A stretch of DNA of 64,000 nt. Source: a bacterium (GTDB lineage: Bacteria > Oederibacteriota > CAKKQC01). The DNA lies in assembly GCA_919901855.1 (NCBI GenBank), contig CAKKQC010000027.1, forward strand, positions 87,612-151,611, in the 5' to 3' direction. How positions within the stretch are numbered: the stretch's first letter is position 1; the number at the start of each line of letters is the position of its first letter. The position numbers and the translations under genes were made by a program. Below the pieces are notes generated by a model. That model saw nothing but the letters and a program-made list of their open reading frames with translations. It was not told where the DNA came from and ran no database searches. Of this stretch, positions 35,001 to 43,234 are shown one piece after another.

Positions 35001-37038
35001 CCAGGAAGTCCCACGCGTACTGCGTGACGTTGGCGGGGTAGGCTGAGAGGGCCGGGATGTTGTCCGGCAGGGACGGGGACGACGGCTGGGAGTTGTTGAC
35101 CGAGCAGGCCCCCGGCGGGGTGGCCGGGACGATACAGACGTTCCCCTTGGGCGGCGACGGCGCGCCGTTGGGCGGATCGATCGGGCCGTACGGGTGGTAC
35201 GCGCAGCAGGCGTCGATCCCGTTCAGCGTGGCCGCGGCCCCCGTGTTCGTGATCGTGGTCTGGACCTGGACCGAGTCGCCGAGGTAGGCGACGTTCGCCG
35301 GCCGCGTGCCCGCGCCCGAGACCACGGCCCGGGAGGAGCACTTGAACTGCGACACGATGTTGAGCGTCCCGCCCCAGGAGTCCGTGAAGACCTGCTGGAG
35401 GGTGCTGTCGCCCTGGTAGCCCCCCGAGGGCGGGATGCTGCAGTCGAAGTAGCTGCCCTCCCACGACCCCGCCGGGCTGGCGAAGTCAGTGTCGTCCTGG
35501 TCCGCGGCGAAGACGGTGAAGTCGAGCGAGGGCCATTCGGTCCGGGCGACGAACGTCCAGGAAACCCGGGCCGTGTTGTTCGGCTGGCCGTAGGCCACGT
35601 TCACGTCCGTGTACTGGAGCCCCGTGAACCCGCCGACGGCGTAGACCCGGTCCAGCACCCCGTCGTTCCCGGCCGCCGCCCCCAGCCACGTCCGCGGCGT
35701 CGGCATGTTCGCCTTGGTCGCCCAGGCGCCGCCGCCGGGGTCGTACTCCTCGTTGTTGACGCTCGAATCCGGGGCGCGGTCGATGAGGACGCCGAAGTTC
35801 TGGACCCCGCCCACGGCGTAGAGCTTGCCGCCGACGGCCGCCATCGCCAGCCGGCTCCTCGGTTCGTTCATGAATCCGCCGGTGTTCCATCCGTCCAGGA
35901 CGGGATCATACCCTTCCATGTAGGGATCCACGGACGCCCAGTCCCAGCCGCCCGCGGCCCAGACGTAGGAACCATCCGACGCGGCCGCGAAGTCGCCCCG
36001 GAGCGTGAACGCCGGGGAGGGAGCAGGCGTACTCCACGTATTCAAGGAAACGTCGTAGATCTCGAAGGCGGCACTGAGCCCCCCCCACGATCCGTCGAGC
36101 CCGCCGGGGACGTAGATGAGGTCGCTGCCGAAAGGTGCCAGGGTCGCCGCCGCGATGCCGTACCTCGGCGTGGGACACGGCATCTTCGTCGCCCACGTGT
36201 TTGTCCCGGGGTTGTATTCCTCGACGACGTTGAGCACGGCCCCCCCGTCGCCCCGTCCGCCGATCGCGTAGATCTTGCCGTTCCCCACCGCCACCGCCAG
36301 CCCCTCCCGCGGGGTCGGCATCGGCGCCTTCGCCGCCCAGGCATCGGTCGTCGGGTCGTAGGCCTCGACCGCCGGGGAGAGCCCGGCGGCAGACCGGCCA
36401 CCGATGGCGTAGATAATGTTCCCCACGGCGACCACTCCGAGCCGCGCCCGTGGCGTCGGCATGGACGCCTTCGTCGTCCAGACATCCCCAGCCGGGTCGT
36501 AGGCCTCCACGGTGCCCAGGAAGACCCCGTTGTATGCGAACGTCGTGACCGGCTCGACCGCGATCAGCCCCACGGGCGACCCGACGGGATCCGGGTACAG
36601 GCCCTGCTTGAGGCAGTCCCCGGTGACGGGCCACACCCAATACTGGCCGGGCCACTGCCCCCAGATCCCCGAAGCCATGTTCCCGTTGTTCTCGATGAGG
36701 CCGTCGAATCCGTCGGCGCCGAACCCGCACGTCATCGCGTTCGGCTGGGGCACGCCGATCCCCGGGGGGGAGCCCGGATCGGCGCACAGGTTGCCGAGCA
36801 GGCCGCTGTTGTCCTCGAGGGTCATCGTGATCCGGAACCAGTCTCCGATCGTGATCGTGTCCCCGGGATTCACGTTGTACCAGGTCCCCCCGGAATCGAA
36901 GCTCCGGGATACGGAAAGGCTACCGCCCACGATCCGGAGGGCGGCAGCGGGGGCCGGGAGCATCGTGGCGAGGAGGAGGGCGGCGAACGCATATATATGG
37001 AAGGGCTTTCCGGAGCGCGCCCGGGCGCCGGAATCCAT
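32077..37038 (-). CDS. Secreted Kelch-repeat/Ig-like giant protein with FlgD/T9SS-like C-terminal domain (1653 aa)
   Basis: ATG 37038 has GGAGG at good spacing and gives a signal peptide (FHIYAFAALLLATMLPAPAAA); ATG 37059 is an alternative. Residues ~150-470 hold about six Kelch motifs (VEAYDPAGDVWTTKASMPTPRARLG, VEEYNPGTNTWATK, KIYAIGGRGDGG), forming a beta-propeller. A Cys-rich series of CARDB-like beta domains follows to ~1560. The C-terminal domain reads VPWDGRNDAGQRCASGVYLAR with a final FSKVAKVAILK, like T9SS type A/FlgD. Kelch propellers bind proteins or sugars. Coupled to the next gene by a 4-nt overlap. The function is probably adhesion or surface binding. Confidence 0.83.
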   Translation of the reverse strand: MDSGARARSGKPFHIYAFAALLLATMLPAPAAALRIVGGSLSVSRSFDSGGTWYNVNPGDTITIGDWFRITMTLEDNSGLLGNLCADPGSPPGIGVPQPNAMTCGFGADGFDGLIENNGNMASGIWGQWPGQYWVWPVTGDCLKQGLYPDPVGSPVGLIAVEPVTTFAYNGVFLGTVEAYDPAGDVWTTKASMPTPRARLGVVAVGNIIYAIGGRSAAGLSPAVEAYDPTTDAWAAKAPMPTPREGLAVAVGNGKIYAIGGRGDGGAVLNVVEEYNPGTNTWATKMPCPTPRYGIAAATLAPFGSDLIYVPGGLDGSWGGLSAAFEIYDVSLNTWSTPAPSPAFTLRGDFAAASDGSYVWAAGGWDWASVDPYMEGYDPVLDGWNTGGFMNEPRSRLAMAAVGGKLYAVGGVQNFGVLIDRAPDSSVNNEEYDPGGGAWATKANMPTPRTWLGAAAGNDGVLDRVYAVGGFTGLQYTDVNVAYGQPNNTARVSWTFVARTEWPSLDFTVFAADQDDTDFASPAGSWEGSYFDCSIPPSGGYQGDSTLQQVFTDSWGGTLNIVSQFKCSSRAVVSGAGTRPANVAYLGDSVQVQTTITNTGAAATLNGIDACCAYHPYGPIDPPNGAPSPPKGNVCIVPATPPGACSVNNSQPSSPSLPDNIPALSAYPANVTQYAWDFLVSGNAFFPGFGGCSTGGTGSGTAYWDVLIQGAKSETPWIYVQPAPLRITATAWVDPDGPAGPLLAVPMGTTAGGAAGYYYYMGQESIDATFIFTNTSTLYTFDVQPDIAVGGFDATAFMMIQGPTPSAALLLAPGQSATVVWAFTRTPGGTLDSCAPSVIGNVATFTAAARGAAATQSVEVSDVPFRPFDAVPLGTTPGTRFLTFDIPSTAPLGSFTMNLYATNTENRDFILDAAASFYLSTSSFGGSVSWTSSPAPPPLAWNAGQTRTLSWVYSADVPGEVRVQAGLDFKSVPPPCQIACRKGTAQPTYCNSTDGFYPTGRMFVIIPGSFSTSLFTAGPPVSCNDNGQTVLVQLGIRNTSSIYCAVVTQFCDNNFPDSFPIGYANPYANAPAPYPAFASPQPPLPFTIPANGTQLVTWYMDASCPPTPGGVLSFGCFSKTYRMVEGYTVNCKTLGVINPADGADWGGTAPAVTITQPAYLSCSIWTDKMECSVGQTITVYFSVSNEGGDDLTTFGVGTWPTTFLGAAVGPAVGPVPAPPAVYTGSNACTSPPPFASNQTFTWQFQTLSKGKVVFTATAMGWDAGCGTWKMTTCQTPVIKIASSAQLACGPPQATPVVTMSVSCTGCPPESGCDRVTGSGCLNVSMDLSNFGDIPVGNVAVSLSGAPPALRTCIPVGSCVSGSAILEPGMPIQPPTPLGTLASGTAVWRYAPAGLGCLQVHVEAFGNDNATGVTLYCDGWTTCAQIRARFPMGLSLVGVPNQIAPGQEFPVQVKVCNPGDTPASLQSGEPAFQFFLAATGAKVTDQYDVLPPPPVLLQSGECRTIDVTVVAHRNAESGPVEIRVAQGSQFVAMDAATGLPFPAVDTGGAVTTRLISLQNKLVVENNPAKILKEMAVLSYQIADPGRQGGRTTLRIYTITGDLVRTLVDKPAVIEEKSVPWDGRNDAGQRCASGVYLARIESPTFSKVAKVAILK

Positions 37039-37095
37039 CCCGACCTCCGCTGGTGTCATGCCGTCCCCCCTGTCGTGCGCCACTCCCTTGATTCT

Positions 37096-37125
37096 GTTGT
37101 AGCATCCGGCCGGGGGGGTTGTCAG
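37096..37125 (-). promoter_or_regulatory. Candidate promoter of the Kelch gene
   Basis: CTGACA (37125-37120) and TACAAC (37101-37096) on the minus strand, 18 nt apart, in the gap between two secreted-protein genes. Five and four of six consensus bases match, respectively. Confidence 0.35.
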
Positions 37126-37133
37126 GCGGGGAT

Positions 37134-40100
37134 CTACTTGACCACCGCCAGCTTCTTCGTCACCTTGAGGCCGGAGCCCTCGAATCTCAGCAGGTAGATG
37201 CCGGCGGCCACGGGCTGGCCGGATTCGTTCCGGCCGTCCCAGAGCACGGTCCCTTGCAGGGACGCGTTCCGCTCGTCCAGCAGGGTCCGCACGAGTTCCC
37301 CCGCGAGGTTGTACGCCTTGATGGTCAGCCGGCCGCCGTCGGGAGCCACGAACGTGACCGGCAGGGGGCCGCGAAGCGGGTGCCACGGATTCTCGCCGAT
37401 CTCGAAGACCATCTTGTTCGGCAGGACGGTCACGGCGAAGGCGGGGCCCGGGATCACGGGAACCGCGACCGGCGACTTGCCCGACACGTCGGCCGCCGTG
37501 AACGATCCGCCGGACAGCAGGAGCTTGTCGGCTCCGGCCGGCGCGGAAGCGAGCGCGGACATCCGCGCGGTCAGGGACCCCGTCGAGAACGGAAGTACAT
37601 TCACCACGCCCGGCCCGGGGGCCAGCTCCACGAGCCCGCCGCTCGCGGACGTGACCACCGGGAACCCGGGCGTCACCCGCATGGTCACGGAACTGCCGTT
37701 GGTCACGAGGAGTCCGACATCGAAGTTGCGGCCCTGGACCACGTACGCGGGAGCGGAGACGATCGTGGCGTAGACCGCGGGCCAGACCGTGATGCAGAAG
37801 CGGTCAGACCGGCTCAGCGGTCCGCCCGTGTCCGACCGGATCCCGGTCACGGTCACCGCGAACTCGAGGCTTCCCTCGCCGCCCGGCGTCGTCGTGAAGA
37901 ACCAGTCGAAACTCGCGGAGTTGCCGCAACCGGAGAGGCCCGCCGCGGTGTCGGCATAGCCGGTGCCCGTCAGGAGCGGCACGCGCGCGGGACGGCCTCC
38001 GCAGGCCGCGGTGCCCGTCACGCTCCAGGTCTGGATCCAGACGTTGTCCGCCCGGACCTGGCCGCCGTTGGTCACGGTCAGCCGGACCTGAAGCGGCGTG
38101 CCCGAACCCGCCGTCGGAGCGGGCAGGAACACCAGGTACGATCCGCCGAGAACGGGAGCCGTGAAGCACCGGGTATCCGCCGTCGTCGCCGCGGCATACA
38201 CGATGCTCCCACCCGTCTGTTCCACCCCCACGGCGCTCAGCGTGAACGAGACGCACCCGGCCTGGGCCGGGGTGTAGAGCCAGTCGTAGAAGGTGACTCC
38301 CGGCCGGAGGATGTCCCCGGCCGAGGGCGTCGCGGTGAAGGCCACGAACCCCGGAGATGAAGGGTCGCCCCCCAGCGAACTCACGTACACGGAGGTGTCG
38401 CCGACGACCTCGACGACCAACTGCACGTCGCCGGCGCACGATGCCGGTTCCGACTGGACCAATGCCGAAACGGTGATGACCGAGGGCTTCAGGATCCTGA
38501 CCGTCCCCGTGTTCGTCACCGACTGGACCGGCGTCGCGTCGAACGGGTCCTTCCCGCTCGCCGTGAACGTGAACCAGACCCGGCCGACCGCGTCGCCCTT
38601 CGCGTCCGCCCGGAACACCCACGTGAAGCTCTGCCCCTTGTCCCAGCACACGTTGTTCACGCAGACGCCGCAGCCAGGAAGCGGCTCCGGAATCGTCGGT
38701 CCCGGCCCAATCTGCGAAACCACGTCCGTCCACGCCATCGTCGAGGACACGTGAGGGATGATTTCGAGGTTGAACTCCTTGATGTCGTTCTGACCGCCGG
38801 GGGCCACGGTGCACACGACCTGGAAGGTCCCGCCCTCGACGACGGAGGTCGGCGACAGGGCCCAGGTCACCGACCCGGGATCGAACAGCGAGGCCTGCTG
38901 GCGGACCAGCACGCGGTTGGAATGGTACGGACGGCTGAACCCGGTCGGGAACAGACACGCGGCGTCCCAATCCCCGGTCATCGTGCCCGACCAGTCCTCG
39001 TCCCCGCACCCGTACGGCGTGACGCTCCAGGTGAACGTGACCGTCGAGCTCGGCGCGATCACGCAGGGCAGGGTCGGGCAGTCGGCGGACGCCCGGACGG
39101 ACAGGTTCGACGCCGGGACCGGACGCTCGTTGAGCCCGTAGATGTCTTCGAGTCCCGTCAGCGTCGCCTGGCAAGTGGACGAATTGAAGACCGCGAGCGT
39201 GAGTCCGTACGGGGTCTGCGCGTTGACGACCGTCGTGCTCGACGTGAGCGTCGGAACCAGGGGCGAGGGGGCCACCACCTGGGTGGACGCCGGCGCGGTC
39301 ATTCCGATGCAGCCGTAGTACCCGGGGTAGCCGAGCTCGGCGTACGCGATCCCCCCGTCCCACGCCTGGGCGCCGACCGTGGTCGCCATGACCGTGTAGA
39401 CGAACGGCAGGGATTGCCCCGCCGCGTTGAACGTGCGACTGCCCGCCGGCGGGATCGCCGTGATCGTCACGTTCGGGCCGCCGGCCGTCTGGAGGAACAC
39501 GGTCGCACTGCCATCCAGGATAACGGGCCGGCCGGTAAGATTAGCAACCCAGAGCGTGGCCGAGAACGCGGTGCCGATCTCGACCACGGGCGGAATCTCC
39601 GGCGTCACCGAGAACCCGACCTGGTTCATCGGCAGGTACGCCGACTGCGCGACCCCCCGGACCCCGACGGACCACATCATGTCGTAAAACATGAAGAAGC
39701 ACGTGAGCTGGTAGTAGTCGTTCCGGTCCACCTCGTATTTCCACGTGAACATCCGGCTCGTGGAGCCCGAGAGCGTCTGCGGCGCCGCCGGGATCCGGCC
39801 GCCCACGGTCGAGAAGTCGGGAACGAGGTTGGTATCCGAGTCCCCGACAACGATGCGCGGGTCCACGTCGAACGCCACCCCGGACGTGTTCGTGAGCGTC
39901 GCCACCACCCAGACCTCGTCGTCCGCCATGAAACTCCCCTGGCTCGCGGGGGCCGCCGGCAGGGGCCCCGCGCCGTCCGGATCGACCCAGACCGAGACCG
40001 TGAGCGCGATCGGCGCCGGAACCACGGACAGCGGGGCGGCCCACGCCAGGGTCCCCTCCGCGTCCCCCCAGAACTCCGCGATGCCCGCCGGGCTGGCCGC

Positions 40101-40907
40101 GGTCACGCTGTACGTCCACGTCAGCATGGCCGACGCGCCCCCGGCCAGCGGAACCGGGAAGGCCGGGACGGCGCCGGACGCGAGGAGGACCGTCGTTTCC
40201 GAGTCCTCCGTCGAGGTCATCGCCGCGCGGACGGACATGGGGGCCGTCCCCGTGTTCGTGACCGACATGACGACCTCGACCGGGTCCTCGACGTACGCCT
40301 GCCCGGCCGGCCGCACGCCCCCGGTCCCGATCGACCGGGCGTTGAGCCGCCCCGTCAGCGTGGATGTGATCGTGACGGTCGCGAAGCCGCACGCGGTCGT
40401 CGGATCCGGATTCGGCAGGCCCGGGAAGTAGCACGTGGACGGCGACGGGTCCGCGCATCCCTCGTAGACGCCGTGTTCCTCGTCGGCGGCCACGATCGAG
40501 AACGTGACGGTCCCCGTCCGGGTCGCCGTGAACGACCACTGCACCCAGCGCGACGACGGCAGGGGGATGTAGTACCCCTTGTCGAAATCCAGCGACGTGG
40601 CGCTCGGCGTCCCCGGGGTGACCAACATGGGATTGTCGGGATACACCGAGTACCAGCCGTCCAGGATGCGCGGAGAGGCGCACCCCGAGAACCGCATTGA
40701 CGGGTCCGCCTCGAGGTTTCCGAGTCCGTAGTTGTAGGGGGTCTCCGCAGTGAGCGTCATCGTGAGCGTGATCGCGGTGCCCACGGGCACGACGGTCCCG
40801 GGCGAGACGGCGGCATCGACGAAGAGCGCCTGCGCGGGCCGGGAGACACCGAGGACGAGCCCGGCGATCAGCCCAAGGGCCCGGTAGGTTTTGCTGGCGG
40901 TGGCCAT
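37134..40907 (-). CDS. Secreted Ig-like multi-domain protein with FlgD/T9SS-like C-terminal domain (1257 aa)
   Basis: ATG 40907 (MATASKTYRALGLIAGLVLG, signal peptide ending PAQA) lies 10 nt after a TAGAAT box; ATG 40919 would lie inside that box and is a less likely alternative. The protein is a chain of ~8 beta-sandwich repeats with recurrent openings (AITLTMTLTAETPYNYG, PVEVVMSVTNTGTAPMSV, GTPLQVRLTVTNGGQVRADN). The C-terminal domain begins at GENPWHPLRGPLPVTF and contains YNLAGELVRTLLDE, WDGRNESGQPVAAGIYLLRF and a Lys-rich end. It is the first gene of the secreted cluster. Cys and Trp positions recur between repeats. Surface or matrix protein of unknown ligand. Confidence 0.82.
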   Translation of the reverse strand: MATASKTYRALGLIAGLVLGVSRPAQALFVDAAVSPGTVVPVGTAITLTMTLTAETPYNYGLGNLEADPSMRFSGCASPRILDGWYSVYPDNPMLVTPGTPSATSLDFDKGYYIPLPSSRWVQWSFTATRTGTVTFSIVAADEEHGVYEGCADPSPSTCYFPGLPNPDPTTACGFATVTITSTLTGRLNARSIGTGGVRPAGQAYVEDPVEVVMSVTNTGTAPMSVRAAMTSTEDSETTVLLASGAVPAFPVPLAGGASAMLTWTYSVTAASPAGIAEFWGDAEGTLAWAAPLSVVPAPIALTVSVWVDPDGAGPLPAAPASQGSFMADDEVWVVATLTNTSGVAFDVDPRIVVGDSDTNLVPDFSTVGGRIPAAPQTLSGSTSRMFTWKYEVDRNDYYQLTCFFMFYDMMWSVGVRGVAQSAYLPMNQVGFSVTPEIPPVVEIGTAFSATLWVANLTGRPVILDGSATVFLQTAGGPNVTITAIPPAGSRTFNAAGQSLPFVYTVMATTVGAQAWDGGIAYAELGYPGYYGCIGMTAPASTQVVAPSPLVPTLTSSTTVVNAQTPYGLTLAVFNSSTCQATLTGLEDIYGLNERPVPASNLSVRASADCPTLPCVIAPSSTVTFTWSVTPYGCGDEDWSGTMTGDWDAACLFPTGFSRPYHSNRVLVRQQASLFDPGSVTWALSPTSVVEGGTFQVVCTVAPGGQNDIKEFNLEIIPHVSSTMAWTDVVSQIGPGPTIPEPLPGCGVCVNNVCWDKGQSFTWVFRADAKGDAVGRVWFTFTASGKDPFDATPVQSVTNTGTVRILKPSVITVSALVQSEPASCAGDVQLVVEVVGDTSVYVSSLGGDPSSPGFVAFTATPSAGDILRPGVTFYDWLYTPAQAGCVSFTLSAVGVEQTGGSIVYAAATTADTRCFTAPVLGGSYLVFLPAPTAGSGTPLQVRLTVTNGGQVRADNVWIQTWSVTGTAACGGRPARVPLLTGTGYADTAAGLSGCGNSASFDWFFTTTPGGEGSLEFAVTVTGIRSDTGGPLSRSDRFCITVWPAVYATIVSAPAYVVQGRNFDVGLLVTNGSSVTMRVTPGFPVVTSASGGLVELAPGPGVVNVLPFSTGSLTARMSALASAPAGADKLLLSGGSFTAADVSGKSPVAVPVIPGPAFAVTVLPNKMVFEIGENPWHPLRGPLPVTFVAPDGGRLTIKAYNLAGELVRTLLDERNASLQGTVLWDGRNESGQPVAAGIYLLRFEGSGLKVTKKLAVVK

Positions 40908-40917
40908 GACCGCGCCC

Positions 40918-40923
40918 ATTCTA
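40918..40923 (-). promoter_or_regulatory. -10 box of the secreted-protein operon
   Basis: TAGAAT on the minus strand, 10 nt before ATG 40907. The same box and spacing precede the YeeE/YedE gene at 51181. Confidence 0.45.
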
Positions 40924-40974
40924 GCAACCCGCCGCCCCGGGGCGCCAAGCAAGACGGCGCGCCGGTCCCCCGTA

Positions 40975-40980
40975 TATAAT
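40975..40980 (+). promoter_or_regulatory. -10 box, leaderless-type promoter of the helicase gene
   Basis: Perfect TATAAT (within TATATAAT) 7 nt before the TTG start at 40988 on the plus strand. No Shine-Dalgarno lies between. Divergent to the TAGAAT box 52 bp away. Confidence 0.55.
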
Positions 40981-40987
40981 CGGGCCG

Positions 40988-43234
40988 TTGGCACACCTGT
41001 TGGAAACCCTCAACCCGGTGCAACGCGAAGCCGCCTGCGCACCCCCGGGTCCCCTGCTCGTGCTGGCGGGCGCGGGATCCGGGAAGACGCGGGTATTGAC
41101 CTGCCGCATCCTGTGGCTCATGACCGAGGGCGGAGTGCCCCCGGAGGCCATCGTCGGGCTGACCTTCACCAACAAGGCCGCCGAGGAGCTGCGGGGACGC
41201 CTGGGCGCCGCGGCGGGCGAGGCCGGACGCCGGCTCGTCCTCCACACCTTCCACGCCCTGGGGGTGAGAATACTGCGGCAATGGGGCTCGGCCATGGGCT
41301 TGCCGCCGACGTTCACGATCCTGGACGACGACGATGCGCTCGACTGCGTCCGGGACGTCATGCGGGCGGCGGGCTCCACGGGCGCCCTTCCGCCGGGCGA
41401 AGTCAGGCGCGCGATCGGCCTGGCGAAAGCGGAGGGCCTCGACCCCGCCGCGTATGCCGGGTCCGCGGCGGGCGACGCCCGCGCGGAGCTTATAGCTCCG
41501 CTCTACGCGCGGTACGAGCGCGCCCTGAAGGCGGCGGCGACGCTCGACTTCGACGATCTCATCGTCTGGCCCGAGCGGCTCCTGACCGGACACCCAGCGG
41601 TTGCGGACGAAGTCCGCAACCGCTGGCGCCACGTCCTCGTGGACGAGTACCAGGACACGAGCCCGGCCCAGTACCGGCTCCTCCGCGCCCTCATCGGGGC
41701 CGGGCGGGACGTGACCTGCGTCGGCGACCCGGACCAGTCCATATACGGCTGGCGCGGAGCGGACATCCGGAACATCCTGGAGTTCGAGCGGGATTTCCCC
41801 GACGCCAGGGTCGTGACGATGGAGCAGAACTACCGGTCCACGGGCCGCATCCTCGAGGCGGCCTCCGCGCTGATCGCGCACAACGAGCGGCGGAAGCCCA
41901 AACGGCTCTGGACCGCCGGCGAAGCCGGGCGCCCTATCGCCTGGCTGCTCGCGGCGGACGAGAGCGAGGAGGCCGCCTGGATCGCGGAGGCCATATCCCG
42001 CCAGATCGCGGCGGGCGCCGCCGCGGGCGATCTCGCCGTGCTCTACCGGACCCACGCGCAGTCCAGGCCCCTGGAGGAGGCGTTCGTCCGCCGCGGCCTG
42101 CCGTACGCGCTGATCGGCGGGGTCAAGTTCTACGCGCGCCGCGAGGTCAAGGACCTGCTCGCGTACCTGCGGCTCCTCGTCAACCCTTGGGACGCGGTCA
42201 GCCTGGCCCGCGCACTAGGCGCGCCGCCCCGGGGCGTCGGTGAGGGCTCGATCGAGAAGCTCGTCGCCGCGGCGAGCGCCGGCGCTGCCGGCGCCGTCGC
42301 AAGTGGCGCCGCCGCGGCGGCGACGGAAGGCCGCCCCGTGCTCGAAGTGCTGGCCGACCCCCGGGGCCCCGCGCTCCCGACCCGCGCCCGGCAGGCGGTC
42401 CGGGACTTCCTCGAGATCATGGACCGGGCCGCCCGGACACTCGAGGCCTCAGGGTTCGCGGCCGCGCTGGCCGGGATCCTGGAATCCTCGGGCTACCTGC
42501 CCTGGACCGTACGGCGCTCGCCGGGGGACGCCGCGGAGCGGGAGGATAACCTGCGCGAACTGCTCGCCGCGGCCCGGTCGGCCGAGGAGAAGGGCGTCTC
42601 CGCGACTCAGTTCCTCGAGACGGCGGCCCTGATGGCGGATATCGACCGGCTGGCCGCGCTGCCGGATCGCGTGACGCTCATGACGCTGCACAACGCGAAG
42701 GGGCTCGAGTTCCCGCACGTCATCGTCTGCGGCCTCGAGGAAGGCCTGCTCCCCCACGCCTCGTCCCTCGCGGACCCGGACGAGCTCGAGGAGGAACGGC
42801 GGCTCCTGTACGTCGGCCTCACGCGCGCGCGGGAGTCCGTCGTGCTCACCGCCGCGCGGGGCCGCCGCCAGTACGACCGTTTCGCCTGGGGCCTCGTGTC
42901 GCGGTTCGTCTCGGAGCTTCCGTCCGCCGTCGTCGCGTCGCTCGATTCCCCCTCCGCCCTGCCGCTCGGCCTCGAGGGTCCCGCGGCACCCGACGAGCCC
43001 GACGACGAGCCGGCAGAGCCCTCCGAACTCGAGCGGGTGCCCGTCGAGGACGAAGGCACGCAGTCCCTCCGCCCGGGCGAGGAAGTGCGCCATCCCCGGT
43101 TCGGCTCGGGCAAGGTGCTCAAGGTGACGGGCCGCGGCCCGGACGCCAGGATCCTGGTCTCATTCCCGCGTGCCGGCACGAAGACTCTGCTGGCGAAACT
43201 CAGCCATCTCTCGCGCATGGAGGAATACGCATGA
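40988..43234 (+). CDS. pcrA: UvrD/PcrA-type superfamily 1 DNA helicase
   Basis: A 748-residue 3'-5' helicase. Motif Ia/I AGAGSGKTR (~27-35), GLTFTNKAAEEL, DEYQDTSPAQYRLL (motif II), GDPDQSIYGWRGA (III), QNYRST (IV), VTLMTLHNAKGLEFPHV (V) and EERRLLYVGLTRA (VI) are all present in order. The C-terminal RPGEEVRHPRFGSGKVLKV matches the Tudor-like domain that docks PcrA/UvrD on RNA polymerase. It unwinds DNA in repair and clears stalled complexes. The start is TTG 40988, 7 nt after TATAAT; no other start fits motif spacing better. The next gene overlaps its stop by 4 nt. Confidence 0.94.
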   Translation: MAHLLETLNPVQREAACAPPGPLLVLAGAGSGKTRVLTCRILWLMTEGGVPPEAIVGLTFTNKAAEELRGRLGAAAGEAGRRLVLHTFHALGVRILRQWGSAMGLPPTFTILDDDDALDCVRDVMRAAGSTGALPPGEVRRAIGLAKAEGLDPAAYAGSAAGDARAELIAPLYARYERALKAAATLDFDDLIVWPERLLTGHPAVADEVRNRWRHVLVDEYQDTSPAQYRLLRALIGAGRDVTCVGDPDQSIYGWRGADIRNILEFERDFPDARVVTMEQNYRSTGRILEAASALIAHNERRKPKRLWTAGEAGRPIAWLLAADESEEAAWIAEAISRQIAAGAAAGDLAVLYRTHAQSRPLEEAFVRRGLPYALIGGVKFYARREVKDLLAYLRLLVNPWDAVSLARALGAPPRGVGEGSIEKLVAAASAGAAGAVASGAAAAATEGRPVLEVLADPRGPALPTRARQAVRDFLEIMDRAARTLEASGFAAALAGILESSGYLPWTVRRSPGDAAEREDNLRELLAAARSAEEKGVSATQFLETAALMADIDRLAALPDRVTLMTLHNAKGLEFPHVIVCGLEEGLLPHASSLADPDELEEERRLLYVGLTRARESVVLTAARGRRQYDRFAWGLVSRFVSELPSAVVASLDSPSALPLGLEGPAAPDEPDDEPAEPSELERVPVEDEGTQSLRPGEEVRHPRFGSGKVLKVTGRGPDARILVSFPRAGTKTLLAKLSHLSRMEEYA

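Noticed and set aside
32081..35464. Upstream extension of the 724-residue secreted protein to 1852 codons.
   Set aside because: The extension overlaps the Kelch protein in another frame and is Arg/Gly-rich shadow; GTG 32080 with a signal peptide is the sensible start.
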